A stretch of 64,000 nucleotides of DNA. Source: Streptomyces sp. CG1. GTDB taxonomy: Bacteria; Actinomycetota; Actinomycetes; Streptomycetales; Streptomycetaceae. The position numbers were made by a program, and so were the translations under genes. Positions within the stretch are counted from its first letter, which is position 1. The number at the start of each line of letters is the position of its first letter. The stretch is taken from contig NZ_CP163518.1 of NCBI RefSeq assembly GCF_041080625.1, positions 2,914,001 through 2,978,000 on the forward strand, read 5' to 3'. A model generated the notes under the pieces. That model was not told the origin of the DNA. It made no database searches and saw only the letters and a list, made by a program, of their open reading frames with translations. Shown here piece by piece: positions 35,731 through 46,499 of the stretch.

Positions 35731-36524
35731 GCGAGGACGGTACTCCGGTTCCGCGGGCCGAGGGCGCCGCGGTGCCGGCCGAGGGCACCGCGGTGCTGCG
35801 CGCCGAGGGGCTGGTGAAGACCCACCACGGCGAGGGCGCGCCCGCCCGTGCCGTGCGCGGAGTCGATCTCCGCGTGGCGCGCGGCGAGTTCGTGGCGATC
35901 ACCGGCCCGTCGGGCGCCGGCAAGTCCACGCTGCTGCATCTGCTCGGCGGGCTGCAGCGCCCGGACGAGGGCAGCATCTGGCTCGACGGGCGGTGCACGG
36001 ACTCCTTCAGCGAGGCACGCTGGGCGGTGGAGCGCCGCAGGGCCATCGGCATCGTGTTCCAGTTCTTCAACCTGGTGTCGAATCTGTCGGTGGCCGACAA
36101 CGTCGAGCTGCCCGCCCTGCTCGCCGGCGTCCCGCCGAAGCAGGCCCGCGCCGAGCGCGAGGAACTGCTGGCCGAGCTGGGGCTCACGGGCAAGGAGCGC
36201 AGCATGCCGGGCGAGCTGTCCGGCGGCGAGCAGCAGCGGGTCGCGCTCGCCCGGGCCCTGGTCAACCATCCCCCGCTGCTGCTGGCCGACGAGCCCGCCG
36301 GGAGCCTGGACAGCAAGGGCACGCGTGAGGTGATGCGGCTGCTGTCCCGTTTCCACGGACGTGGCCAGACGATCGTGCTGGTCACGCATGACGCCCGGCT
36401 GGCGAGCGCCGCCGACCGCGTGATCAGCTTCTTCGACGGCCGCATAGCCGACGACGTGCCGCTGGACGCCGCGCCCGCGTCCCGCAAGGCGGGGATCTCG
36501 GGTGTGCTGGAGCTGAGGGACTGA
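35727..36524 (+). CDS. ABC ATPase of MacB/LolD type
   Basis: The 265-aa ATPase has Walker A GPSGAGKST (about residue 68), the MacB-class Q-loop region VFQFFNLVSNLSV, signature LSGGEQQRVALARALV and Walker B LLLADEPAGSLDS. An N-terminal Ala/Gly/Glu-rich linker precedes the core. It overlaps both the PadR gene and the FtsX-type permease gene. Such systems are mechanotransmission pumps that expel peptides or drugs or pull lipoproteins. Confidence 0.93.
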   Translation: MSEDGTPVPRAEGAAVPAEGTAVLRAEGLVKTHHGEGAPARAVRGVDLRVARGEFVAITGPSGAGKSTLLHLLGGLQRPDEGSIWLDGRCTDSFSEARWAVERRRAIGIVFQFFNLVSNLSVADNVELPALLAGVPPKQARAEREELLAELGLTGKERSMPGELSGGEQQRVALARALVNHPPLLLADEPAGSLDSKGTREVMRLLSRFHGRGQTIVLVTHDARLASAADRVISFFDGRIADDVPLDAAPASRKAGISGVLELRD

Positions 36525-38839
36525 TGGCGGCGGGTCCGCTGGGCATGGGATCCGGCGTGCGGGGCAGTCTGCGCTGGGCGCAGTCCGATCTGCGGACACA
36601 TCGGGGCGAGGCGCTGTTCCTCGTGCTGGCCACCGCCGGGATCGTCGCCTCGCTGCTGCTGGCCACCGTCCTGTTCGGGTACGCCACCAACCCCTGGCAG
36701 CGGATCTTCACCCAGGCCCGCGGCGCGCACGTGTGGATCCACACCGTGCCGTCCGCCGACCCCCGTGGGCTGGCCCGGCTGGACGGCGTCGCCTCGGTGG
36801 CCGGCCCCTACCGCACCGAGTCCGCCACCGTCGCCGTACGCGGCACCCGCGCCTCCGTGGAGCTGCGCGGCACCCCTCGTCTGCCCTCCGTCGACCGGCC
36901 GCTGCTCACCGCCGGGCACTGGCTGGACGCGGCCGAACCGGACGGCGTGGTGCTGGAGAGCAGCCTGGCCCGGGCTCTGCTGGCCGAGCCCGGGGACACG
37001 CTCACGCTGCCCGGTACCGCCCGCGCGCTGACCGTCGAGGGCATCGCGGACAGTGCCGAGCCTCACTACAGCCCGGGCGAGCAGCCGGGGCTGGTGTGGG
37101 CTCTGCCCTCCGCGGTGCGTGCTCCCGGCGGTCAGGTGATCGGGCTGCGGCTGGACGACCCGGCCGACACCGACTACGCGGTGCAGCGTGCCGTCACGGT
37201 GCTGGGCTCGGGCGCGGTCGGCGAGGTCTCCACCTGGCAGCAGGCGCGCTCCGCGGCTCAGGGCGACAACCGGCTGCTGGGCCAGGTCCTCGGCCTGTTC
37301 GGTCTGGGCGCGCTGATCGCGGCAGGGTTCGCGGTGCACGGGGCGATCGCCACCCGTATCCGGGGGCATCTGCGGGACCTCTCGGTGCTGAAGGCGATCG
37401 GTTTCACACCGGGCCAGGTCGTCCGGATCTTTCTGCTCCAGCATCTGGCGTATGCGCTGCTCGGCTCGGTGGCCGCCGCGGCGCTCACCGAGGCCCTGGG
37501 CAGCCGGATCCCCGGTCGGCTCGGCGACGCCGTGGGCGTGTGGCAGGGGCTGCCGGGGCACACCGTGGCGCTGTTGGCGGTGCCCTTGGGCGCGGTGCTG
37601 TTCATCGGCCTGACCACGGGTCTCGCGGCGTGGCGGGCCGGGCGGGTGCCGCCGGTTCCGGTGCCGCGTCCGGCCGCATCCGCCGGCGGCCGGCTGACCG
37701 GGCCGGCCAGGCGGGCGCTCGGACTGCGGCTGCCGGCTCCACTGGTCCTCGGTGTCCACAAGGCGTGCGCGGGACGCGGCCGGTCGCTGGCCACCGTGGC
37801 CCGGCTGACGCTACCGCTGCTGCTGATCGTGGTGGCGCTCAGCGCCTGGACCACGATCGACCGCTTTCACAGGCACCCGGAACGCATGGGCCTGCCCACG
37901 GCCCTCACGGTCCGCTCCGACGGCGCCCTTGACGCGTCCGCCGTACAAGCCCTCCTGACCGGTGAGCACCGGGTCACCGACGCCTATCCCGGGGTCGAGG
38001 TGGCTGCGCTGGTCCCCGGCCAGACCGGCACCATCGCGCTGCGCGGCGTCGGCACCCGCGCCGAGCCCTACCCGTATGCCCTCGCCGAGGGCCGCGCCGC
38101 ACACGAACCGGACGAGGCGGTGGCCGGCCAGGGCCTGCTCGACCTGCTGCACGCCCGGGTCGGCGACTGGGTGCGCATGACGGTGGGCGACCGGCCGCAG
38201 ATCCTGCACATCGTGGGCCGCAGCATCGAACCGCAGAACGCCGGCCGCGTCGTGACCACCTCCCTGGACACCCTCCGCGCGAACGACCCCCAGCTGACCA
38301 GCGTCTTCTACGAACTGCGGCTGCGGCCGGGCGCCGACCCGCGGCAGGTGGCCGGGGCACTGACCCTGGCCGGCCGCGGCCACCTCGACGTGCATGCGGT
38401 GACGAACCCGGCCGACGGCCTGTCCCCGCTGCGCGCGGTCGTCGCCGGGCTGATCGCCGTACTGGCCCTGATCGGGCTGGTCGAACTGCTCACCGCCATC
38501 GGCGGCAGCGTCCGCGAGGGTGAACGGGACGTGCTGGCGCTGAAGGCGATCGGCATGTCCCCGCGGCAGATCACCGCGATCACCGTCACGGCGACGAGCT
38601 GTACGGCCCTGACCGCGGCGCTCGCCGCTACGGCACTGGGTCTGCCGCTGGCCCGCCGGCTGATCGACGCCCAGGGCGGCTCCAGCGGCATCGGCGCCGG
38701 GATCGCCCAGTCCCCGTCACCGATACTGCTCCTGTCGGTCGGCCTGGCCGCGGTCCTGGGCGCCGCGCTGCTGTCCGCCCTGCCCGCGGGCCGAGCCGCC
38801 CGCAAACGCCTCGCGGACACACTCAGCGCGGTGGCCTGA
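36524..38839 (+). CDS. FtsX-domain ABC permease
   Basis: The 771-aa membrane protein has an N-terminal helix (about 27-50), a large external domain, and two FtsX repeats of three helices near residues 260-370 and 640-760. A middle helix near 415-435 starts a second external domain. The order (1 + 3, then 1 + 3) is the duplicated form of ABC-4 permeases. It shares a base with the ATPase stop (TGATG). Together with the PadR gene it forms a three-gene exporter operon; the cargo is unknown. Confidence 0.9.
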   Translation: MAAGPLGMGSGVRGSLRWAQSDLRTHRGEALFLVLATAGIVASLLLATVLFGYATNPWQRIFTQARGAHVWIHTVPSADPRGLARLDGVASVAGPYRTESATVAVRGTRASVELRGTPRLPSVDRPLLTAGHWLDAAEPDGVVLESSLARALLAEPGDTLTLPGTARALTVEGIADSAEPHYSPGEQPGLVWALPSAVRAPGGQVIGLRLDDPADTDYAVQRAVTVLGSGAVGEVSTWQQARSAAQGDNRLLGQVLGLFGLGALIAAGFAVHGAIATRIRGHLRDLSVLKAIGFTPGQVVRIFLLQHLAYALLGSVAAAALTEALGSRIPGRLGDAVGVWQGLPGHTVALLAVPLGAVLFIGLTTGLAAWRAGRVPPVPVPRPAASAGGRLTGPARRALGLRLPAPLVLGVHKACAGRGRSLATVARLTLPLLLIVVALSAWTTIDRFHRHPERMGLPTALTVRSDGALDASAVQALLTGEHRVTDAYPGVEVAALVPGQTGTIALRGVGTRAEPYPYALAEGRAAHEPDEAVAGQGLLDLLHARVGDWVRMTVGDRPQILHIVGRSIEPQNAGRVVTTSLDTLRANDPQLTSVFYELRLRPGADPRQVAGALTLAGRGHLDVHAVTNPADGLSPLRAVVAGLIAVLALIGLVELLTAIGGSVREGERDVLALKAIGMSPRQITAITVTATSCTALTAALAATALGLPLARRLIDAQGGSSGIGAGIAQSPSPILLLSVGLAAVLGAALLSALPAGRAARKRLADTLSAVA

Positions 38840-38972
38840 CCGACACGGAACGCCTTCCCGCGCGGCTCAACACCCGGACGGAGACCGGGGGTTGGACGAC
38901 CCCTGCACGGCATTCAAACCCGGGACACCGGGCGGCCTGCTTCGCCCGATGCCCCGCGTTCCCGGCCGGGCC

Positions 38973-38996
38973 GGCTACCGGCTACCGGCTACCGGC
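38973..38996. repeat. 7-bp tandem repeat GGCTACC, three copies
   Basis: GGCTACC is repeated three times in the 166-nt gap between the FtsX gene and convergent pgi, flanked by CCGG-rich arms that can fold into a hairpin. It may act as a weak terminator. Confidence 0.6.
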
Positions 38997-39005
38997 CGAC
39001 GGTGG

Positions 39006-40658
39006 TCAGTTCCGGCCGCGCAGTCGGCGGTACTTGGCGACCAGCGCCTTGCTCGACGCGTCCAGTCCGGGCACCTCGGCGCCCTCGGTCAGGGCGGGCT
39101 CCACGCGCTTGGCGAGGACCTTGCCGAGCTCGACGCCCCACTGGTCGAAGGAGTCGATGTTCCACACCGCGCCCTGCACGAACACCTTGTGTTCGTAGAG
39201 AGCGATCAGCTGGCCGAGGACGGACGGGGTGAGTTCCTTCGCGAGGACGGTCGTCGTCGGCCGGTTGCCCTGGAAGGTCTTGTGCGCGACCAGCTCCTCC
39301 GGCACCCCCTCCGCGCGGACCTCCTCGGCGGTCTTGCCGAAGGCCAGCGCCTGGGTCTGGGCGAAGAAGTTGGCCATCAACAGGTCGTGCTGCGCCTTCA
39401 GTTCACCGCTCAGCTCGGCCACCGGCTCGGCGAAACCGATGAAGTCCGCCGGGATCAGCTTGGTGCCCTGGTGGATCAACTGGTAGTAGGCGTGCTGCCC
39501 GTTGGTGCCCGGCGTGCCCCAGACGACCGGCCCGGTCTGCCAGTCCGCCGGCCTGCCGTCCCGCGCCACGTACTTGCCGTTGGACTCCATGTCCAGCTGC
39601 TGGAGATAGGCGGTGAACCTCGACAGATAGTGGCTGTACGGCAGGACGGCGTGCGACTGGGCGTCGTGGAAGTTGCCGTACCAGATGCCCAGCAGGCCCA
39701 GGAGCAAAGGCGCGTTGGCCTCGGCGGGCGCGGTGCGGAAGTGGTCGTCGACCAGCCGGAAGCCATCCAGCATCTCGCGGAAACGGTCGGGTCCGATCGC
39801 GATCATCAGGGACAGCCCGATCGCAGAGTCGTACGAGTACCGGCCGCCGACCCAGTCCCAGAACTCGAACATGTTGTCCGGGTCGATGCCGAACTCGGTG
39901 ACCTTCTCGCCGTTCGTCGACAGAGCGACGAAGTGCTTGGCCACCGCGGCCTCGTCACCGAGCGCGTCCAGCAGCCAGGTGCGGGCGGAGGTGGCGTTGG
40001 TGATCGTCTCGATCGTGGTGAAGGTCTTGGAGGCGATGATGAACAGCGTCTCGGCCGGGTCGAGGTCGCGGGTGGCCTCGTGCAGGTCGGCGCCGTCCAC
40101 GTTGGAGACGAAGCGGACCGTGAGGGCGCGGTCGGTGAAGCTGCGCAACACCTCGTAGGCCATCGCGGGGCCCAGGTCGGAGCCGCCGATGCCGACGTTG
40201 ATCACGTTCTTGATGCGCCTGCCGGTGTGGCCGGTCCAGGCGCCGGAGCGGACGCGGTCGGCGAAGTCGGCCATCTTGTCGAGCACGGCGTGTACCTTCG
40301 GGACGACGTTCTCGCCGTCGACCTCGATCACCGCCTCGCGCGGGGCGCGCAGGGCGGTGTGCAGCACCGCGCGGTTCTCGGTGACGTTGATCTTCTCGCC
40401 GCGGAACATGGCGTCCCGGAGCCCGAACACGTCCGTGGCGGCGGCCAGCTCGCGCAGCAGCCGCAGTGTCTCGTCGGTGACCAGGTGCTTCGAGTAGTCG
40501 ATGTACAGATCGCCGACCTGGAGCGCGTACCCCTCGGCGCGCCCGGGATCGGCGGCGAACAGCTCCCTCAGATGAGTGTCGGCCAGCTCCTCCCGGTGCT
40601 TGACGAGAGCGGTCCATTCGGGCGTCTGGTTGAGCCTGGTCCGGCCGTCTGCGTTCAT
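39006..40658 (-). CDS. pgi: Glucose-6-phosphate isomerase
   Basis: Pgi interconverts glucose- and fructose-6-phosphate, linking glycolysis to Zwf. The 550-aa length fits the large (eukaryotic/E. coli-like) class. Motifs include the [17 protein letters not shown] loop, [31 protein letters not shown] (catalytic Glu/His region) and the C-terminal Lys near [10 protein letters not shown]. Start chosen at ATG 40658, with GGAAG upstream; an upstream reading-frame extension lacks homology. Confidence 0.96.
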   Translation of the reverse strand: MNADGRTRLNQTPEWTALVKHREELADTHLRELFAADPGRAEGYALQVGDLYIDYSKHLVTDETLRLLRELAAATDVFGLRDAMFRGEKINVTENRAVLHTALRAPREAVIEVDGENVVPKVHAVLDKMADFADRVRSGAWTGHTGRRIKNVINVGIGGSDLGPAMAYEVLRSFTDRALTVRFVSNVDGADLHEATRDLDPAETLFIIASKTFTTIETITNATSARTWLLDALGDEAAVAKHFVALSTNGEKVTEFGIDPDNMFEFWDWVGGRYSYDSAIGLSLMIAIGPDRFREMLDGFRLVDDHFRTAPAEANAPLLLGLLGIWYGNFHDAQSHAVLPYSHYLSRFTAYLQQLDMESNGKYVARDGRPADWQTGPVVWGTPGTNGQHAYYQLIHQGTKLIPADFIGFAEPVAELSGELKAQHDLLMANFFAQTQALAFGKTAEEVRAEGVPEELVAHKTFQGNRPTTTVLAKELTPSVLGQLIALYEHKVFVQGAVWNIDSFDQWGVELGKVLAKRVEPALTEGAEVPGLDASSKALVAKYRRLRGRN

Positions 40659-40710
40659 TTCCGACTTCCGCCTTCTTTCGTGCCTGTCCCAGCTGTTCCA
40701 ACCTAATTGA

Positions 40711-41979
40711 TCAACGCATACCAAGAGCCGTCGTGACGTCGTCCGCGCGGGCAACAACAGGTACGTCCGGCTTGCGGGCCGGTATCAGCGAGGTGACAGC
40801 CAGGGCGAAGAGGGCCGCCGCGAGCAGGGCGGGTGCGTTGAGGCCGTAGAGCCGGGCCGCGGCCCCGCCGAGGATCGCGCCGAGCGGGGCGCCGGAGGTC
40901 GAGGAGGTACGGAAGGCGGAGGCGATGCGGCCCGTCATCGACGCGGGGCTGCGTTGCTGCATCAGCGTGACCTGGTTGACGTTCCACACCATGTTCATTG
41001 CGCCGAGCAGAAGCATGCCGGTGACGAGCGCGGCCAGGTGCCGGACGGATCCGATGAGCAGCAGCGACGCTGTCTGCACGCTGCCGGCGACCAGCAGGGC
41101 CCGCACCCGTCCGGTGCGGCGCGCGAGGCGCTGGGCGACGAAGCCGCCGGTGATGCTGCCTGCCGAGTACGCCGTCATCGCGGCGGCGTATCCGGCGTTG
41201 CCCACGCCGAGCCAGCGCGTCACGTGCAGCGCCATGGTGGCGATCAGGGCGCCCATCCCGATGTTGCACAGCAGCGTGGCCTGGCAGGTCGCCCGCAGTG
41301 TCCGGTCGCCCCACAGAGCGCGCAGACCCGCGCCGATCTCCGTCCTGAGAGTGCTGCCCGGGGGGCGTGGTCCGCGCTCCGGCGGCCGTATCCGCAGGGA
41401 GGCGACCAGGGCGGCGGCCACCAGGAACGTGCTCGCGTCGGCTGCGAAGGGCATGAACGCGCCCGCCGTCAGCAGCAGCGGCACGAGCGGAGCGGCGAGC
41501 AGGCCGCCGGCGATCTGCTGTCCGGTCATCAGCCGGGCGTTGGCGCCGCCCAGGGCCGCACGGTCCACCAGCGAGGGCAGCAGGGCCGTGGAGGCGTTGT
41601 CGAAGAGTGTCTGGAGCGTGGTCAGCGCGAAGGCGAGGGCGAGCAGCAGCGGGATCGAGGCGTGGCCGAGCCCCACGGCGAGGGCGAACACGGCCACGAG
41701 CAGGCCACGCACCGTGTCCACGGCCCACATCGCCCGCCGCTGGTCGACTCGGTCGGCAACGGCCCCGCCGAGGAGCCCGAAGAGCAGCCAGGGGACATAG
41801 CCGCAGGCCGTCACCGAGGCGACGACCAGTGGTTCGTCGCTGAGCCGCACGGCGAGCAGGGGCAGCGCGGAATTGCGTAACGCGTCCCCGAACCGGGAGA
41901 CCACGGCGGCGGTCCACAACCGCCCGAATCCCCCGCGCCACGCGGGCACAGGCCCGCTCTTCCCCTCGACCGCAGCCAC
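40711..41979 (-). CDS. MFS-family drug-type efflux transporter
   Basis: The 422-aa protein has about 12 transmembrane helices and the MFS loop [22 protein letters not shown] after helix 2. It belongs to the MFS_3/enterobactin-exporter-like group ([17 protein letters not shown] opening). The Leu34 codon is TTA (41880-41878), the rare bldA-dependent codon, so translation may be limited to late growth. It is an insertion between pgi and the rbpA-secG-tpi block. Substrate unknown. Confidence 0.87.
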   Translation of the reverse strand: MAAVEGKSGPVPAWRGGFGRLWTAAVVSRFGDALRNSALPLLAVRLSDEPLVVASVTACGYVPWLLFGLLGGAVADRVDQRRAMWAVDTVRGLLVAVFALAVGLGHASIPLLLALAFALTTLQTLFDNASTALLPSLVDRAALGGANARLMTGQQIAGGLLAAPLVPLLLTAGAFMPFAADASTFLVAAALVASLRIRPPERGPRPPGSTLRTEIGAGLRALWGDRTLRATCQATLLCNIGMGALIATMALHVTRWLGVGNAGYAAAMTAYSAGSITGGFVAQRLARRTGRVRALLVAGSVQTASLLLIGSVRHLAALVTGMLLLGAMNMVWNVNQVTLMQQRSPASMTGRIASAFRTSSTSGAPLGAILGGAAARLYGLNAPALLAAALFALAVTSLIPARKPDVPVVARADDVTTALGMR

Positions 41980-42099
41980 GGCTCCCCCTCACGATGCGCC
42001 GATGCACACACCGTAGAGGTCGCCACTGACAATCGGCCCGGCCCGCGGGCGGACACGGCTCCGGCCAGGCACCCGCAGACACCCGGCCGGCGTCAAGTC

Positions 42100-42435
42100 C
42101 TAGATCTCGCCCCGCAGTTTGGCGAGCGCCTCGGCGAGGATCGCCTCGCCGTCCGCATCGCTGCGCCGCTCCCGCACATACGCGAGGTGCGTCTTGTACG
42201 GCTCGGTGCGCGGCGGGTCCGGCGGATTGTCCCGGTCCTGTCCGGCCGGGAAGCCGCAGCGCGGGCAGTCCCAGGTCTCGGGCACCTGTGCGTCGCTGGC
42301 GAAGCTCGGCTGGGTCTCATGCCCGTTGGAGCACCAGAAGGAGATGCGCAGCCGCGGCGCGGACTCGCCGCGCTCGGCCTCGCCCATCGGCCCCGCCCCG
42401 ACCCGGCTTCCCCGGATCGCGTTGCCACTTGCCAC
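42100..42435 (-). CDS. rbpA: RNA polymerase-binding protein, RbpA family
   Basis: RbpA binds sigma and the core polymerase to help open-complex formation. The 111-aa product has the N-terminal tail, zinc ligands Cys35-His39 and Cys57-Cys60 (FWCSNGH, WDCPRCG) and the basic-acidic C-terminal sigma-interaction region (YKTHLAYVRERRSDADGEAILAEAL). The GTG has GGGAG 8 nt upstream. Streptomycetes have a second RbpA-like paralogue (RbpB); the pgi-secG setting differs from that of classical rbpA, so this could be rbpB. Confidence 0.88.
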   Translation of the reverse strand: MASGNAIRGSRVGAGPMGEAERGESAPRLRISFWCSNGHETQPSFASDAQVPETWDCPRCGFPAGQDRDNPPDPPRTEPYKTHLAYVRERRSDADGEAILAEALAKLRGEI

Positions 42436-42501
42436 GGTCGTAACTCCCTGCGTGATGGTGCCGCGAAGCGAGTCGGCGTTTCACTTCGCCGCGAGCGCCT
42501 C

Positions 42502-42530
42502 AGTCTACGTAAGGCCCAACGCGCGTCCAG
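42502..42530 (-). promoter_or_regulatory. Promoter of the RbpA-family gene
   Basis: CTGGAC (42530-42525) and TAGACT (42507-42502), both on the minus strand, are separated by 17 nt. They lie about 70 nt before the GTG, consistent with an ordinary vegetative promoter. Confidence 0.55.
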
Positions 42531-42652
42531 TGATTGGAGTTACAACCCCCACACCCAGACGCAAGCCCCATGATAGGCCGCGCTCAGGAGCGCGTACCGA
42601 ACATGGGGCCTTGCGTACCGAATATGCGTGATATGCGCCGCTGCACGGAATG

Positions 42653-42889
42653 TCAGCTGTTCGTCTTCATCAGGATGCCGAGGACGATGATGCACGCGAA
42701 CCACAGCAGACCGACCACGATGGTGATCCGGTCGAGGTTGCGCTCGGCGACCGAGGAGCCGCCGACGGAGGACTGCATGCCGCCACCGAACATGTCGGAG
42801 AGACCGCCGCCCTTCCCCTTGTGCATCAGCACCAGCAGCATCAGCAACAGGCTGAAGACGATCAGGGCGATCGAGAACCCCAGAACCAC
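42653..42889 (-). CDS. secG: Protein-export subunit SecG
   Basis: SecG is the small third subunit of the SecYEG channel. The 78-aa product has two hydrophobic helices (VLGFSIALIVFSLLLMLLVLM and ITIVVGLLWFACIIVLGILM) around the conserved HKGKGGGLSDMFGG loop. I chose GTG at 42889 because it gives the normal N-terminus; GAGGAAG lies ~12 nt upstream. The gene follows tpi, as in many actinobacteria. A terminator stands between tpi and secG. Confidence 0.93.
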   Translation of the reverse strand: MVLGFSIALIVFSLLLMLLVLMHKGKGGGLSDMFGGGMQSSVGGSSVAERNLDRITIVVGLLWFACIIVLGILMKTNS

Positions 42890-42924
42890 GGCTGGACCAA
42901 CTTCCTCGGATTCGGATGGACGAC

Positions 42925-42952
42925 GGGGGCACAGCACCTCGGCTGTGCCCCC
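42925..42952 (-). terminator. Terminator after tpi
   Basis: An 11-bp perfect stem (GGGGGCACAGC and complement) with loop ACCTCG lies 46 nt beyond the tpi stop, and ahead of secG. Confidence 0.85.
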
Positions 42953-42997
42953 GCAAGGGTACGACGTATCGCCGCTACCGCCTACTCGCAGCTCGTG

Positions 42998-43774
42998 CTA
43001 CTGATCGCGGAAACGCACGATCTTGACGAACTCGTCGGCGTCCAGCGAGGCACCGCCGACCAGAGCGCCGTCGATGTCGGCCTGGGCCATGATCTCGGCG
43101 ACGTTGCCCGACTTCACGGAGCCGCCGTACTGGATGCGGACCTTGTCGGCCACGTCCTGCGAGTACAGCTCGGCGATCTTGGCGCGGATGGCGGCGCAGA
43201 CCTCCTGGGCGTCCTCGGAGCCGCAGACCTTGCCGGTGCCGATCGCCCATACGGGCTCGTAGGCGATCACGACGGTCTCGGCCTGCTCGGCCGGGAGGTC
43301 CTTCAGACCGCCCTCGAGCTGGGCGAGGGTATGGGTGACGTGGTTGCCCGCCTCGCGGACGTCCAGCTCCTCGCCGATGCACAGGATCGGGGTCAGGCCG
43401 TGCTTGTAGGCGGCCTTGACCTTGGCGTTGATCAGCTCGTCGGTCTCGGCGTGGTACTGGCGGCGCTCGGAGTGGCCGATGACCACGTAGGTGCACTTCA
43501 GCTTGGCCAGCATCGGGCCGGAGATCTCGCCGGTGTAGGCGCCGGAGTCGTGCTGCGAGATGTCCTGGGAGCCGTACTTGATCTTGAGCTTGTCGCCCTC
43601 GACCAGGGTCTGTACGGAACGCAGGTCGGTGAAGGGCGGCAGGACGGCGACCTCGACGGCCTCGTAGTCCTTGTCGGCCAGGGCAAAGGCGAGCTTCTGG
43701 ACGTGCGCGATGGCCTCGAGGTGGTTGAGGTTCATCTTCCAGTTGCCCGCCATCAGAGGCGTACGAGTGGTCAT
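42998..43774 (-). CDS. tpiA: Triose-phosphate isomerase
   Basis: The 258-aa enzyme interconverts dihydroxyacetone phosphate and glyceraldehyde-3-phosphate. Catalytic residues are Lys13 (GNWKMN), His101 (VIGHSERR) and Glu173 ([11 protein letters not shown]), with the phosphate-binding GGSVKSGN loop near the C-terminus. It lies 6 nt after pgk, so the pair is co-translated. Confidence 0.97.
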   Translation of the reverse strand: MTTRTPLMAGNWKMNLNHLEAIAHVQKLAFALADKDYEAVEVAVLPPFTDLRSVQTLVEGDKLKIKYGSQDISQHDSGAYTGEISGPMLAKLKCTYVVIGHSERRQYHAETDELINAKVKAAYKHGLTPILCIGEELDVREAGNHVTHTLAQLEGGLKDLPAEQAETVVIAYEPVWAIGTGKVCGSEDAQEVCAAIRAKIAELYSQDVADKVRIQYGGSVKSGNVAEIMAQADIDGALVGGASLDADEFVKIVRFRDQ

Positions 43775-43780
43775 GCGGGG

Positions 43781-44992
43781 TCAGTCCTCCAGTGCGGCGA
43801 GGCCGGGGAGCGTCTTGCCCTCTAGGTATTCGAGGGAGGCGCCGCCACCGGTCGAGATATGGCCGAATGCATTCTCGTCGAAGCCGAGCGTGCGCACGGC
43901 CGCGGCCGAGTCACCGCCGCCGACGACGGAGAAGCCGTCCGAGTCGACGAGCGCCTGGGCGACCGCCTTGGTGCCCTCGGCGTAGTCGGGGTGCTCGAAG
44001 ACGCCCATGGGACCGTTCCAGAAGACGGTCGCGGCGTCGGCGAGCTTCGAGGCGTACAGCTCTCGGGTCCTGGGGCCGATGTCCAGGCCCTCCTGGTCGG
44101 CGGGGATGGCGTCCGCGGCGACCAGGGAGTGCTCGGTGGGGGCCTGGGCCTTCAGGTCCGGGAACGTCCGGGAGACCACGACGTCGACGGGGAGCACCAG
44201 CTCCACGCCGGTTTTCTCGGCGCGCTCCATGTACTCCTGGACGGCCGGGATCTGGTCCTCCTGCAGGAGGGAGATACCGACCTCGTAGCCCTTGGCCTTG
44301 AGGAAGGTGTAGGCCATGCCGCCGCCGATCAGCAGGCGGTCGGCCTTGGCGAGCAGTTCGTCGATGACGGCGAGCTTGTCGGAGACCTTGGCGCCGCCGA
44401 GCGCGACGACGTAGGGGCGCTTGACGTCCTCGGTGAGCTTCTTCAGGACGCCGACCTCGGTGGCGATGAGGTAGCCGGCGTAGTGCGGCAGCTTCTTCGG
44501 CAGGTCGTACACGGAGGCGTGCCCCCGGTGCACGGCGCCGAAGCCGTCACCGACGTAGACGTCGGCGAGCGCGGCCAGCCGGTCGGCGAACTCGGCGCGC
44601 TCCGCGTCGTCCTTCGAGGTCTCGCCGGCGTTGAAGCGCAGGTTCTCGATGACCGCGACCTGGCCGGGCTGCAGGCCGTCCACGGCGTCGTGGGCGGCCG
44701 GGCCGACGGTGTCCTGGGCGAAGGCGACCGGGGCGCCGAGGAGTTCACCGAGGCGCTCGGCGGCGGGCAGCAGCGAGAAGGCGGGGTCCGGGGCGCCCTT
44801 GGGGCGGCCCAGGTGCGAGGCGACGATCACCTTGGCGCCGGCCTCGGCGAGAGCCTTGACGGTGGGCAGGACGGCACGGATTCGGCCGTCGTCGGTGATC
44901 GTCCCGTCGGCCAGCGGCACGTTGAGGTCGGCGCGGACGAAGACCCGCTTGCCGCTCACGCCGTCGGCGAGAAGTTCGTCGATCGTCTTCAT
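43781..44992 (-). CDS. pgk: Phosphoglycerate kinase
   Basis: The 403-aa enzyme has the N-terminal KRVFVRADLNVPL motif, the VIVASHLGRPKG motif, the hinge region and the nucleotide-binding LIGGGMAYTFLKAKG and VGGGDSAAA loops. The ATG at 44992 has AAAGGAG 8 nt upstream. A terminator separates it from gap, so gap and pgk-tpi can be transcribed separately. Confidence 0.97.
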   Translation of the reverse strand: MKTIDELLADGVSGKRVFVRADLNVPLADGTITDDGRIRAVLPTVKALAEAGAKVIVASHLGRPKGAPDPAFSLLPAAERLGELLGAPVAFAQDTVGPAAHDAVDGLQPGQVAVIENLRFNAGETSKDDAERAEFADRLAALADVYVGDGFGAVHRGHASVYDLPKKLPHYAGYLIATEVGVLKKLTEDVKRPYVVALGGAKVSDKLAVIDELLAKADRLLIGGGMAYTFLKAKGYEVGISLLQEDQIPAVQEYMERAEKTGVELVLPVDVVVSRTFPDLKAQAPTEHSLVAADAIPADQEGLDIGPRTRELYASKLADAATVFWNGPMGVFEHPDYAEGTKAVAQALVDSDGFSVVGGGDSAAAVRTLGFDENAFGHISTGGGASLEYLEGKTLPGLAALED

Positions 44993-45052
44993 TGAGTGGA
45001 CTCCAAAGGAGGGCTCGTGGTGCACCTGATCGTAAGAGGACGTGGTCCGTAC

Positions 45053-45106
45053 GTGAGAGCAGGGCCCGGACAGCGCGGCGGTGCGCTGCCCGAGCCCTGC
45101 TCTCAC
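45053..45106 (-). terminator. Terminator between gap and pgk
   Basis: Two 24-nt arms pair at 22 of 24 positions around a 6-nt loop (GTGAGAGCAGGGC... with its complement), starting 32 nt past the gap stop. It could give a partial stop that lowers pgk-tpi expression relative to gap. Confidence 0.85.
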
Positions 45107-45137
45107 TTCAAGGTCTTGCTGCTGCGATCTTCTGCGA

Positions 45138-46499
<1,362 letters not shown>

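Noticed and set aside
28426..38839. Genomic island or prophage
   Set aside because: No integrase, tRNA site, direct repeats or phage genes; GC and codon use stay typical apart from a short AT-rich promoter stretch near 33700.
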